Shown in pieces: positions 37,183 to 44,790 of a DNA stretch of 64,000 bases (the first letter of the stretch is position 1; the number at the start of each line of letters is the position of its first letter). Position numbers and translations under genes: made by a program. Under the pieces are notes generated by a model. It was not told the DNA's origin. It worked only from the letters and a program-made list of their open reading frames with translations, and did no database searches. The stretch comes from Brevibacillus thermoruber 423 (GTDB taxonomy: Bacteria > Bacillota > Bacilli > Brevibacillales > Brevibacillaceae): positions 432,624 to 496,623 of the forward strand of contig NZ_KE695649.1 of assembly GCF_000454065.1 (NCBI RefSeq), in the 5' to 3' direction.

Positions 37183-37241
37183 CCGGCCCGGCAGCGGGGA
37201 CATCTCCCGTGTGCCGGGCCGGTGTTTTTTTTTTTTTTTTT
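37183..37241 (+). terminator. Terminator of the pot operon with a 17-T tract
   Basis: CCGGCCCGGCA and TGCCGGGCCGG form a strong stem, followed by TG and 17 consecutive T residues (37225-37241). Confidence 0.9.
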
Positions 37242-37359
37242 CGGCGCATATCGCAATCCGCTCGTGACATCCGGAATCTCCGGGGAGGTGCGCGTGTTGT
37301 GTGAATTGTCTGGACACATCCGAGTGATGTGTGCAATAGTGGTGGCAGGGTGATAAAAA

Positions 37360-38178
37360 ATGGAAATCGATCTCGTAACGCAATCCGGATGGATCGAAGC
37401 CAACGGCACCCGCTTCTACTACGAAGCACAGGGAACGGGAGAGCCGCTGCTGCTGATTCACGGAATTAATCTGGACACGCGCATGTGGGAGAGACAGGCG
37501 GCGGTGTTTGCCCAAACCTATCGCGTCATCCGCTTTGATCTGCGCGGCATGGGCCGGACGCCCATCGGGGAGGGCCCCTATACGCTGTACGGGGATGCCC
37601 GCGCCGTGCTGGAGGGATTGGGCGTGAAACGGGCCCATGTCGTCGGCCTGTCATTCGGCGGGACGGTGGCCCAGGAGTTTGCCCTGGCCTGGCCGGAGAT
37701 GGTGAAGCGGCTCGTACTCGTCTCTTCCGGTCTGCTCGGCCATCCGCGATCGGAACGGCGGCAGCGGGACGCCGGCCGCTTGGCGGAGCTGTTCGAATCA
37801 GGCACCCGGGAAGAGGCGGTGGAGTTGACGGCGCGGATGTGGTTTGACGGGCCGGATCATCCGGTCAACTCGGAGGCGGGGGAAGCGAGGGAGGGCTTCC
37901 GGCAGATGACCGCGCATGCGTACTCGCTGCCGCCGGTGACGCAAATGCCCGCGTGGCTGTCACCGCTGCCGAAAGACTGGCTGGAAGAGATCCAGGCGCC
38001 GACGCTGGTGATTGCCGGCGGCAGAGACTACGAGGACTTTTTGCAGATTGCCGACGAGCTGGCGGCACGCATACCCGGCGCGGAAAAAGCGGTGCTGGAG
38101 GCGTCGGCCCACATTCCGCCGATGGATCAGCCGGAGGCGTTCAACCGGCTGGTGCTCGACTTCCTGGGGCGGAAGTAA
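37360..38178 (+). CDS. Alpha/beta hydrolase
   Basis: A 272-residue protein. The oxyanion region LLLIHGINLDTRMWERQA, the nucleophile elbow GLSFGG (Ser near residue 98), an acidic residue in the IAGGRDYEDF segment and a late His in EASAHIPPMDQPEAF form the usual Ser-Asp-His set. It resembles the 3-oxoadipate enol-lactonase/haloperoxidase-like group, whose substrates are diverse esters and lactones. No signal peptide. Neighbours do not specify a pathway. Confidence 0.88.
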   Translation: MEIDLVTQSGWIEANGTRFYYEAQGTGEPLLLIHGINLDTRMWERQAAVFAQTYRVIRFDLRGMGRTPIGEGPYTLYGDARAVLEGLGVKRAHVVGLSFGGTVAQEFALAWPEMVKRLVLVSSGLLGHPRSERRQRDAGRLAELFESGTREEAVELTARMWFDGPDHPVNSEAGEAREGFRQMTAHAYSLPPVTQMPAWLSPLPKDWLEEIQAPTLVIAGGRDYEDFLQIADELAARIPGAEKAVLEASAHIPPMDQPEAFNRLVLDFLGRK

Positions 38179-38267
38179 AGGGAAACCGCTGCGAAGACAC
38201 GGGGGAAGGCAGACCGTCCAACATGGAGTGCACCAATCATTGCAAAGCGAGAAAGGAACGAAAAGCA

Positions 38268-38964
38268 ATGATGCGAGCAGGAAAATGGCTGATCATCGCC
38301 GTGATTGCGGTGATGGCGGTGGGCTGTGTACAACCGTCCGGCCAGCAGGCGGAACAGCAGCCATCCGATGCAGCGGTCGAGCGTTCATCCGCCATCCCCG
38401 AATGGCCGTTCGATTCATTTAAACAGAAGTTTAGTCAACCGCATCTTATCGACAAAGAGGATGTTACGCTGGTTACGCTGCGCATGAATCGAACGAGAAA
38501 GTCCCCCGAAATCGCCGCCTTTCTGACTACGAGCCATTTGGAAGGCTGGTTTGTGCTGTACGCCGAAGAAAACGGTGTGTACAAGGAAGTGTATGGCAAA
38601 CAAGAGCCTGTGTATGGGGTACAGGTTCACGGTGCCGGTGATCAAATGATTTCGTTTCGGCGTTGGCGGTTCGGGTGTGCAGAAGAACAATTACCAGCTG
38701 CTCTCATACACGAAGCAGGGGTACAAGGAAGTGTGGAGCGGCTTGGCATATGATCTGTTGGCGAACGGCCCTCCTCCGTTTCATCAGACGATCGGCACAA
38801 TTTATACCGAGGATAATACGAGAAAGCTTTATTATCAGCAGACTACCTACATCTATAACGAGGACATCTCTCGAACAAGTTCGACCAAACAGCTCACCCA
38901 CGTCTATCACTATGACGAAGAGAAGTCGATCTTTATCCCTCTTCACGATACCGGACGGGAATAG
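38268..38964 (+). pseudogene. Hypothetical lipoprotein gene split by a one-base frameshift
   Basis: The first frame, from ATG 38268, encodes a lipoprotein signal (IIAVIAVMAVGC) and about 130 residues; it then runs into nonsense near 38665. A second frame picks up immediately with QKNNYQLLSYTKQGYKEVW and continues to the stop at 38964. Removing one C from the TTTCGGCG run near 38652-38660 would join them as ISFGVGGSGVQKNNY, a sensible continuation. The intact protein would be about 231 residues. It could be a true inactivating mutation or an assembly error. Function unknown. Confidence 0.7.
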
Positions 38965-39087
38965 GGGAAAGGGATGCAGATCAGGCGTACTGCTTCGCCC
39001 GCCGCGCGTTTCGGATGTTTCGGACAGCCAACATTCTGGCCGCCGATTCGCTGACGCGGCGGGCTGATAGCCGTGATCGTGTCCCAG

Positions 39088-39951
39088 CTACTTGTCGATG
39101 GACTCGTACAAAAACGACCCGCCCCGGTCCCAAAAGCGCGGATCGTAGACGGCCAGCCGCTCGGGCGTGTCGACGACGACCACCATCGGCGCCCACTGAT
39201 AGAGCGTGCGGGCGGCCGGATTTTGCGCAAACAGCGGCGTCAGGTCGGCCTGTTCGGCGGAGGTGAGGCGATGAAGCAGCACCGGCTGGGACCAGACGGA
39301 GGCGCGGTGAATGTCCACGGTGGTTCCCTGTTTGCCGATCACCTTGTACGAACCGGGCAAAAAGTCGGCGGCCAGCACGACCTGATCGTACCGGTCCGCG
39401 AACGAATGCTTGACGATCAGTCCCTGCACCGTCTGGCTGGCGATTTCCAGCACCAGCAGGCAGGCGGCGGCGCGGAAGACGAGATGGCGCGGCCATCTGC
39501 CGAACCGGCTGAAGAGATAGCCGGCGAGAATGATCGCCCACATGACCAGGTCGATGATCGGGACGGTGCCGATGGCGACGCGCTCCCGGGAAAACGGCTC
39601 CCAGTAGCCGGTGCCCCACGGGTTGAAAATGTCGGTGGTGATGTGGACAAAGACGGCGAGCATGGCGAGCGGGAAGATGCGCTTGTCTGCGACCCGCCAC
39701 CACAATCGGGCGGCGGCGGTCAAGAGCGCCGCCCACACCGGCACGAGAAAGACGGAGTGGGTAATGCCGCGATGCCACATCAGATACTGGCCGCCTGTGT
39801 CCCACAATTGGGAGACGACGTCGATGTCGGGCAGTTCGCTGCCGGCCAGCGAGGTAAACAAGAGCGCCCGTTTTTCCGCTTTGGACAGGTGTTCGGTGCG
39901 AATGGACCTGTAGAGAACCGCGCCGATGAGCGCATGTGTGACTGTATCCAT
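39088..39951 (-). CDS. Membrane-bound metal-dependent hydrolase, YdjM/DUF457 type
   Basis: A 287-residue protein. ATG 39951 is preceded on the reverse strand by GGGAGGGG. The family start MDTVTHALIGAV, then SELPDIDVV, WHRGITHSVF and VHITTDIFNPWGTG supply the conserved His and Asp residues thought to bind metal. Four to five membrane helices carry these motifs, and a soluble 100-residue tail follows. LexA-regulated YdjM of E. coli belongs here. The physiological reaction is unknown. Confidence 0.87.
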   Translation of the reverse strand: MDTVTHALIGAVLYRSIRTEHLSKAEKRALLFTSLAGSELPDIDVVSQLWDTGGQYLMWHRGITHSVFLVPVWAALLTAAARLWWRVADKRIFPLAMLAVFVHITTDIFNPWGTGYWEPFSRERVAIGTVPIIDLVMWAIILAGYLFSRFGRWPRHLVFRAAACLLVLEIASQTVQGLIVKHSFADRYDQVVLAADFLPGSYKVIGKQGTTVDIHRASVWSQPVLLHRLTSAEQADLTPLFAQNPAARTLYQWAPMVVVVDTPERLAVYDPRFWDRGGSFLYESIDK

Positions 39952-40050
39952 GTATGAGAAACCCCTCCCGCTGCACAGCATGTAAGGTAAGCGTACCATA
40001 GAATCATCCCGGCAAACAGCGGGGACAGCCCCTGAAGGAGGTACATACCG

Positions 40051-40200
40051 ATGATCACACGCATTGCAACTGTAGCCGTTTACGTGGAAGACCAGCAGGC
40101 CGCCCTGCGGTTCTGGACGGAACAAGTGGGATTCGTCGTGCATCGCCAGGAGCAGATGACGCCGCAGGCCTGTCCGTCCGGCCGCCGATGCATGGTATAA
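40051..40200 (+). pseudogene. Truncated VOC (glyoxalase-like) family gene
   Basis: Starting at ATG 40051, 10 bp after AAGGAGG, the frame reads ITRIATVAVYVEDQQAALRF then WTEQVGFVVHRQEQMTP, a textbook first betaalphabeta unit of a VOC domain. It then loses homology and stops after 49 codons; a full protein needs about 120. The 3' part has been deleted. The TATAAT-like box at its very end may now serve the next gene. Confidence 0.72.
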
Positions 40201-40242
40201 TGAAACAGCAGACAAAAATTGCAAATCCTGGGGTGGAGAAAG

Positions 40243-40473
40243 ATGGAAGCAATCATCATAGTTGCCGTATTGTTGATCTTCCTGCTGTTGGTGCTCGTGT
40301 CGACCGCCAAAAAGGCGGGCATCCGACGATCCTCCGCGTCCGGCGGTGACGGTGCGTCGCCCGGGCCGTTCTACGTCGATAGCGACGGCAAAGACCGCGA
40401 TTCCGACGGCATCTGGGGAGACGGAGACAGCGGAGGAGGAAGCGACGGTGGAGGCGGCGGTGGCGGCGATTGA
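40243..40473 (+). CDS. Small single-pass membrane protein with Gly/Asp-rich tail
   Basis: A 76-residue protein: one hydrophobic helix at residues 3-19, a short basic stretch (KKAGIRR), then a tail rich in Gly, Ser and Asp that ends in a run of Gly. ATG 40243 has GGGGTGGAG upstream and a TATAAT at 40196-40201 could drive it. The tail resembles small exported or spore-associated Gly-rich proteins, but no family is recognised. Confidence 0.6.
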   Translation: MEAIIIVAVLLIFLLLVLVSTAKKAGIRRSSASGGDGASPGPFYVDSDGKDRDSDGIWGDGDSGGGSDGGGGGGGD

Positions 40474-40525
40474 CGCCGTCGCGTGCGGCGGAAAGCCCGG
40501 CTCAAAAAACGGGCATCCCGTACTG

Positions 40526-40552
40526 TTGCTCCCCATTCAACCGTGGTACAAT
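40526..40552 (+). promoter_or_regulatory. Probable promoter of the rsgA leader transcript
   Basis: TTGCTC (40526-40531) and TACAAT (40547-40552) with a 15-bp spacer; shifting the -35 box to TGTTGC gives 17 bp. Confidence 0.5.
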
Positions 40553-40583
40553 AAGCGGTAATCACATCACCAGACCCGGTTCG

Positions 40584-40762
40584 CCGGTCTGAAAGGAGAG
40601 ATGTCCATATGGTAAAAACGCCGATTGTTGAGATTGTTCAAGCTGTTGGGGTCACGGGAATCCTCCTTTCAGCCGGAAGGTAACCGTTCTTCTTGCCAGA
40701 GGATTCCCTGTGACGGGTTGTGGGCCTGTTTGTTTGGACCAGACAAAACCTTTTGCAGGAGG
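40584..40762 (+). promoter_or_regulatory. Candidate translational attenuator of rsgA
   Basis: Four interacting segments are visible. Segment A (40584-40598, holding the leader ribosome site) pairs with B (40663-40676). Segment C (40651-40665) pairs with D (40699-40714) over 15 bp with one extra base. TCCTCCT at 40661-40667, shared by B and C, is also the exact complement of the rsgA ribosome site AGGAGGA (40757-40763). The structures exclude one another, the hallmark of leader-peptide attenuation. Confidence 0.55.
40609..40683 (+). CDS. Putative 24-residue leader peptide upstream of rsgA
   Basis: ATG 40609 is preceded by GAAAGGAGAG at 8 bp and encodes MVKTPIVEIVQAVGVTGILL plus four residues (SAGR) before TAA at 40681-40683. 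The last codons overlap the stems that control access to the rsgA ribosome site. A ribosome stalled in the leader would open them. It is too short to judge by homology. Confidence 0.5.
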   Translation: MVKTPIVEIVQAVGVTGILLSAGR

Positions 40763-40771
40763 AATCCGTAC

Positions 40772-41842
40772 GTGAACAACGATTTGCAGGCATGGGGCTG
40801 GAACGACCATTTCGCAGCCCACTTCGCTCCGTTTGCGGAGCAGGATGTAAGTGTGGGGCGCATTGTCCTGGAACACAAACGATTGTACCGCGTGGTAACG
40901 GAACACGGCGAGCTCTTGGGGGAAGTGACAGGCAGGTTCCGCTATGCGGCCACCGGACGGGAGGACTATCCGGCGGTGGGGGATTGGGTGGTCATCAGCC
41001 CCCGCGTCGAGGAGAAACGGGCGTCCATCCACGCCGTGCTCCCGCGCATGAGCAAGTTTTCCCGCAGGGCGGCGGGCGAGACGGTGGAGGAGCAGATCGT
41101 CGCCTCCAACGTGGATACCGTGTTTCTTGTCAACGCGTTGAACAACGATTTTAACCTGCGCCGGATGGAGCGCTATCTAATCTTGGCGTGGGAAAGCGGG
41201 GCCAACCCGGTCATCGTGTTGAGCAAGGCCGATTTGTGCGAGGATGTGGAGCGCAAGGTGGCCGAAGTGGAGTCGGTCGCCGTCGGGGTGCCGATCCACG
41301 TGATCAGCGCCGAACGGGGCGAGGGGCTGGACAGCCTGGCCCCGTACCTGCGGGAGGGGCAGACCGTCGCGCTGCTGGGCTCCTCCGGGGTGGGCAAATC
41401 CACGCTGATCAACCGGCTGGCCGGCATGGACCTTCAGCGGGTCAACGACGTGCGCAGGAAAGACGACCGCGGCCGGCACACCACGACGCACCGCGAGCTG
41501 TTCCGGCTGCCCGCCGGCGGCCTGATGATCGACACGCCGGGCATGCGGGAACTGCAGTTGTGGGAGGCGGACGACGGGTTCCGCGACGCCTTTGACGACA
41601 TTGAAACACTGGCGGAAGCCTGCCGCTTTCGCGACTGCCGCCACGGACGGGAGCCCGGCTGTGCGGTTCAGGCGGCGCTGGCCGACGGTTCGCTGGAGCG
41701 GGCCCGCTTTGACAGCTATCGGAAGCTGCAGCGGGAACTGGCCCATCTGGCCCGCAAGGATGACGCCAGACTGCAGGCGGCCGAAAAAACAAAGTGGAAG
41801 AAAATCACGATGGCGATGCGCCACGCCAAGCCCAAGCGGTAG
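40772..41842 (+). CDS. rsgA: Ribosome small-subunit-dependent GTPase A (long paralog type)
   Basis: A 356-residue circularly permuted GTPase. An OB-fold N domain (about 20-90) is followed by the permuted G motifs: G4 as NALNND...VLSKADL, G1 as LLGSSGVGKSTL near residues 203-214, and G3 as IDTPGMREL. The C-terminal zinc motif is CRFRDCRHGREPGC with Cys, Cys, His and Cys ligands. RsgA releases maturation factors from the 30S subunit. The canonical Bacilli protein (YloQ) is about 290 residues, so this longer type is probably a second copy. GTG 40772 follows AGGAGG at 9 bp. A leader ORF precedes it. Confidence 0.9.
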   Translation: MNNDLQAWGWNDHFAAHFAPFAEQDVSVGRIVLEHKRLYRVVTEHGELLGEVTGRFRYAATGREDYPAVGDWVVISPRVEEKRASIHAVLPRMSKFSRRAAGETVEEQIVASNVDTVFLVNALNNDFNLRRMERYLILAWESGANPVIVLSKADLCEDVERKVAEVESVAVGVPIHVISAERGEGLDSLAPYLREGQTVALLGSSGVGKSTLINRLAGMDLQRVNDVRRKDDRGRHTTTHRELFRLPAGGLMIDTPGMRELQLWEADDGFRDAFDDIETLAEACRFRDCRHGREPGCAVQAALADGSLERARFDSYRKLQRELAHLARKDDARLQAAEKTKWKKITMAMRHAKPKR

Positions 41843-41864
41843 GCGGCCCGTCATCCCAGCCTGA

Positions 41865-41901
41865 CGAACCCTCGCGCAGTGCGAGGGTTCGCGCTTTTTT
41901 T
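41865..41901 (+). terminator. Terminator of rsgA
   Basis: CGAACCCTCGC and GCGAGGGTTCG pair perfectly, followed by CGC and eight T residues. Confidence 0.9.
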
Positions 41902-41924
41902 GGCCGGCTGCCGCAAAATTACGC

Positions 41925-41954
41925 TTGCCCCGCCGACAGGTAGTGTGGTAGATT
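41925..41954 (+). promoter_or_regulatory. Probable promoter of the xpt-pbuX riboswitch transcript
   Basis: TTGCCC (41925-41930) and TAGATT (41949-41954) with an 18-bp spacer, 30 bp before the aptamer. Confidence 0.55.
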
Positions 41955-41983
41955 TGTCAGTATCAACCGAACATCGACGCAAG

Positions 41984-42050
41984 CTCGTATAATTTTGGGA
42001 ATATGGCCCATAAGTTTCTACCAGGTGACCGTAAATCGCCTGACTACGAG
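41984..42050 (+). ncRNA. Purine riboswitch aptamer, guanine/xanthine class
   Basis: P1 is CTCGTA/TACGAG. The conserved loop pieces TATAAT, AATATGG, TTTCTACC and CCGTAAATCGCCTGACTA match the xpt-type aptamer. The base that pairs with the ligand is C in CCTGACTAC, which selects guanine rather than adenine. It precedes xpt and pbuX, both guanine/xanthine salvage genes. Confidence 0.93.
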
Positions 42051-42162
42051 TGAAAGAGCGCCTAGGGTTCCGTTTTGCCTGCCGGTCCGTGTCGCGGCCG
42101 TCCGACAAAAGTCCGGTCCGAGCGGCGCTGGCACGTCATTCGTGCTACACCTGAGGGAAAAA

Positions 42163-42240
42163 AGCCCAGAGGGACAGGTTTCACTTGGAGTTGGTCTGCC
42201 TGCCAGCCGGTGAACTGTCCGCTCTGGGTTTTCTTGTTTT
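42163..42240 (+). terminator. Riboswitch-controlled terminator before xpt
   Basis: AGCCCAGAGGGACAG pairs with CTGTCCGCTCTGGG across a loop of about 37 bases and is followed by TTTTCTTGTTTT. Guanine binding should favour this stem and stop transcription before xpt. The 110 bases between aptamer and terminator can form further stems and probably contain the antiterminator. Confidence 0.75.
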
Positions 42241-42274
42241 GTGGCCGTGCAGCCGATAGGAGGAGGAGAACAAC

Positions 42275-42865
42275 GTGAAAGAGTTGAAGGAGCGAATCGT
42301 CCGGGACGGCAAGGTGCTGTCCGACACGGTGTTGAAGGTGGACGCGTTTTTGAATCATCAGGTAGACCCGCAGTTGACGATGAAGATCGGCCAAGCGTTC
42401 GCCGAGATCTTCCGCGGAGAGCGGGTCAGCAGGGTGCTGACGGTGGAAGCGAGCGGCATTCACTTCGCGATGGCGACCGCGTACGCGCTGGGCGTGCCGT
42501 TTGTCTACGCGAAAAAGAAAAAAGCCGTCACCTTGAGCGATGAGGTGTATTCGGTACCCGTCCACTCCTTTACCCGCCAGGAGACGTACCAAATCAGCAT
42601 CGCCAAACCGTACCTGTCGTCCCATGACCGGGTCCTGATCGTCGACGACTTTCTCGCCACCGGGGCGGCGCTGGTGGGGTTGGCTACAATCGTAAAGGAA
42701 GCGGGGGCGCACCTCGTCGGCGTCGGCACGGTGATCGAAAAAAGCTTCCAGGAAGGGCGCGGTCTGTTGGAGCAGATGGGCGTCCGCGTCGAGTCGCTGG
42801 CCCGCATCAAATCGATGCAGCCGGGCGCCATCCAGTTTATCGAGCCTGTGTCCGCTCGCGTCTAG
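42275..42865 (+). CDS. xpt: Xanthine phosphoribosyltransferase
   Basis: A 196-residue type I phosphoribosyltransferase that converts xanthine and PRPP to XMP. The PRPP-binding motif VLIVDDFLATGAAL lies near residues 118-131, and the N-terminal DTVLKVDAFLNHQVDP and EASGIHFA patterns are specific to Xpt. GTG 42275 has GGAGGAGGAG upstream. It is controlled by the upstream guanine riboswitch and is followed 42 bp later by pbuX. Confidence 0.95.
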   Translation: MKELKERIVRDGKVLSDTVLKVDAFLNHQVDPQLTMKIGQAFAEIFRGERVSRVLTVEASGIHFAMATAYALGVPFVYAKKKKAVTLSDEVYSVPVHSFTRQETYQISIAKPYLSSHDRVLIVDDFLATGAALVGLATIVKEAGAHLVGVGTVIEKSFQEGRGLLEQMGVRVESLARIKSMQPGAIQFIEPVSARV

Positions 42866-42907
42866 TCGGGTACGCGGGGAATCCCATTCACAGGGAGGAG
42901 AACACTC

Positions 42908-44218
42908 ATGCTGTCCAAACAAAAACTGCTGACGCTGGGCATGCAGCACGTATTGGCCATGTACGCGGGGGCGGTAATCGTGCCGCTGATTATCGGCGGC
43001 GCGCTGAACCTGGCGCCCACCCAGATCGCCTACCTGATCGCGGCCGACCTGTTCACCTGCGGACTGGCCACCCTGCTGCAGGTGATCGGCACGCGCTACA
43101 CCGGGATCAGACTGCCGGTCGTGCTCGGCTGTACGTTTACCGCGGTGGGGCCGATTATCGCCATCGCCTCCGGCAGCAACCTGGCCACCGCCTACGGAGC
43201 GATCATCGTCTCCGGTCTGTTTGTCGTGCTGGCCGCGCCGCTCTTCGGCAAACTGCTGCGCTTTTTCCCGACCGTCGTCCAGGGCTCCGTGGTTACGATC
43301 ATCGGGCTGTCGTTGATTCCCGTCGCCATGAACAACGCCGCCGGCGGTGCAGGCAGCCCGGACTTCGGCCAACCCCGCAACCTGCTGCTGGCATTCGGAA
43401 CATTGGTCATCATTTTGCTTATCAATCGCCTTTTTACCGGTTTTATTCGCGCCATCTCGGTGCTGCTCGGCCTGGTGATCGGAACGGCAGCGGCGTACGC
43501 GATGGGCATGGTCCATTTTGACGCCGTGACAGAGGCATCCTGGGTCAGCATCGTACAGCCGTTCTATTTCGGGGTGCCCGAGTTTCACATCGTTGCGATT
43601 CTCACCATGATTCTCGTGAACATCATCAGCATGGTGGAGTCGACCGGCGTCTATTTTGCTCTCGGCAGAGTGACGGACAAGGACGTCAGCAGCCAGGACG
43701 TCGTCAAAGGATTGCGCGGCGAAGGGATCGCGATCATGCTTGGCGGGATTTTCAACGCCTTCCCCTACACCGCCTTTTCGCAGAACGTCGGCCTGGTGTC
43801 CCTGACGCAAATCAAGACCCGTGACGTAATGGTTGCCGCCGGCGGCATTCTCGTGGTGCTCGGCCTGCTCCCGAAGCTGGCCGCGCTGACCACCGTCATT
43901 CCCAATCCGGTGCTGGGAGGCGCGATGATCGCCATGTTCGGCATGGTGGTGGCATCCGGGATCAACATTTTGTCGCAAGTCGATTTGCGCCAGAACGAGA
44001 ACCTGCTGATTGCCGCCTGCAGCATCGCCGTCGGGCTTGGATCCGCTGCCGTCCCGCAGATGTTTGATCAACTGCCGACGATGGCGAAAATGATCCTGCA
44101 AAACGGCATCGTCACCGGTTCCATCACCGCCGTCGTGTTGAACATGCTGCTCGTGCACGGCAGGCAAACACAAAAACGCTCTACGCCGGTCCATACGGGC
44201 ACCGTTACAGAGGCGTAG
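42908..44218 (+). CDS. pbuX: Xanthine permease (nucleobase:cation symporter-2)
   Basis: A 436-residue membrane protein with about 12-14 helices. The NCS2 pattern includes LGMQHVLAMYAGAVIVPLI at the start, a QNVGLVSLTQIKTRDVM signature near residue 297, and VESTGVYFALG near 242. It imports xanthine for Xpt. It shares the guanine-riboswitch transcript, as in Bacillus subtilis. A GGGAGGAG site precedes ATG 42908. Confidence 0.95.
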   Translation: MLSKQKLLTLGMQHVLAMYAGAVIVPLIIGGALNLAPTQIAYLIAADLFTCGLATLLQVIGTRYTGIRLPVVLGCTFTAVGPIIAIASGSNLATAYGAIIVSGLFVVLAAPLFGKLLRFFPTVVQGSVVTIIGLSLIPVAMNNAAGGAGSPDFGQPRNLLLAFGTLVIILLINRLFTGFIRAISVLLGLVIGTAAAYAMGMVHFDAVTEASWVSIVQPFYFGVPEFHIVAILTMILVNIISMVESTGVYFALGRVTDKDVSSQDVVKGLRGEGIAIMLGGIFNAFPYTAFSQNVGLVSLTQIKTRDVMVAAGGILVVLGLLPKLAALTTVIPNPVLGGAMIAMFGMVVASGINILSQVDLRQNENLLIAACSIAVGLGSAAVPQMFDQLPTMAKMILQNGIVTGSITAVVLNMLLVHGRQTQKRSTPVHTGTVTEA

Positions 44219-44719
44219 GGAAAAAAGGAATCTTCCTCCGCCTGTCCATGGACCTTTTACCAGCGTATTCGTAGTTGCAATAACCCGTTGACTCTAGTCA
44301 ACGCCTTGGTATAGGTTAGAGGTAACCTTACTTTAACAGCAGAAATGCTGTCGGACACCTTATTTTAGAGACAGGTACGGACTAAAATCTGTGCCTGTCT
44401 CCAGTCTTTTCCGTCATGTTTTGGATGATTTCAGGAAATATTACAGATACACCGCATATACTGAATTACCTCAGTTTCGTAGCGCATCGACAGCGCTACC
44501 GGTGTCCATATGTTAAAAGGGGACTGTGCAAACAGTCCCCTTTCGGCTTTTGTTATGATAAAAGGATTGCCAGAGTGTCTCTAATTTTTTGGCTGATCGC
44601 GTTTTGATGTGCCTTAGGTGCGAATTTACCTTCACTGTATAACCGTTCTTTTATGATTCGTTGTTTCCACAGGAAGTGGACGAGAAAGCAAGACCAAAAT
44701 TCTTAAATATAAAAAAATA
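44219..44719 (+). other. Intergenic region with two dyads and two terminators, no convincing gene
   Basis: GTTGACTCTAGTCAAC (44287-44302) and GGTTAGAGGTAACC (44314-44327) are dyads that overlap a TTGACT-16 bp-TATAGG promoter-like pair. A stem GAGACAGGTAC...GTGCCTGTCTC (44368-44401) with T residues follows, so a transcript of about 90 nt is possible. A 63-codon open frame at 44416 is interrupted by a second terminator stem and looks spurious. The sequence is AT-rich. Confidence 0.5.
44516..44551 (+). terminator. Orphan intrinsic terminator
   Basis: AAAGGGGACTG and CAGTCCCCTTT pair perfectly around TGCAAA; CGGCTTTTG follows. No gene ends just upstream, so it may be left over from a lost gene or mobile element. 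Confidence 0.65.
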
Positions 44720-44748
44720 TAGACAAATCACAAAACAGCCAGTATACT
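44720..44748 (+). promoter_or_regulatory. Promoter of the LacI-type regulator gene
   Basis: TAGACA (44720-44725), 17 bp spacer, TATACT (44743-44748). The operator-like dyad starts about 12 bp later. Confidence 0.7.
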
Positions 44749-44758
44749 AATTTCTGCC

Positions 44759-44776
44759 AATGAATACGTATACATT
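44759..44776 (+). promoter_or_regulatory. Operator-like dyad upstream of the LacI-type gene
   Basis: AATGAATACGTATACATT is an 18-bp palindrome with one symmetric mismatch pair, placed at the transcription start. Its core TGAATACGTATACA is nearly identical to the perfect dyad downstream of the gene. Confidence 0.7.
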
Positions 44777-44790
44777 CGAGGTAACGTTCC

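Noticed and set aside
35203-37638. 811-codon reverse frame opposite potCD
   Set aside because: Antisense to genes with strong homology; its composition is typical of the complementary frame of GC-rich genes.
42062-44194. 710-codon reverse frame opposite xpt-pbuX
   Set aside because: Antisense artefact over the riboswitch, xpt and pbuX.
44416-44607. 63-codon ORF in the pbuX-LacI gap
   Set aside because: No ribosome site, and a perfect terminator stem lies inside it.
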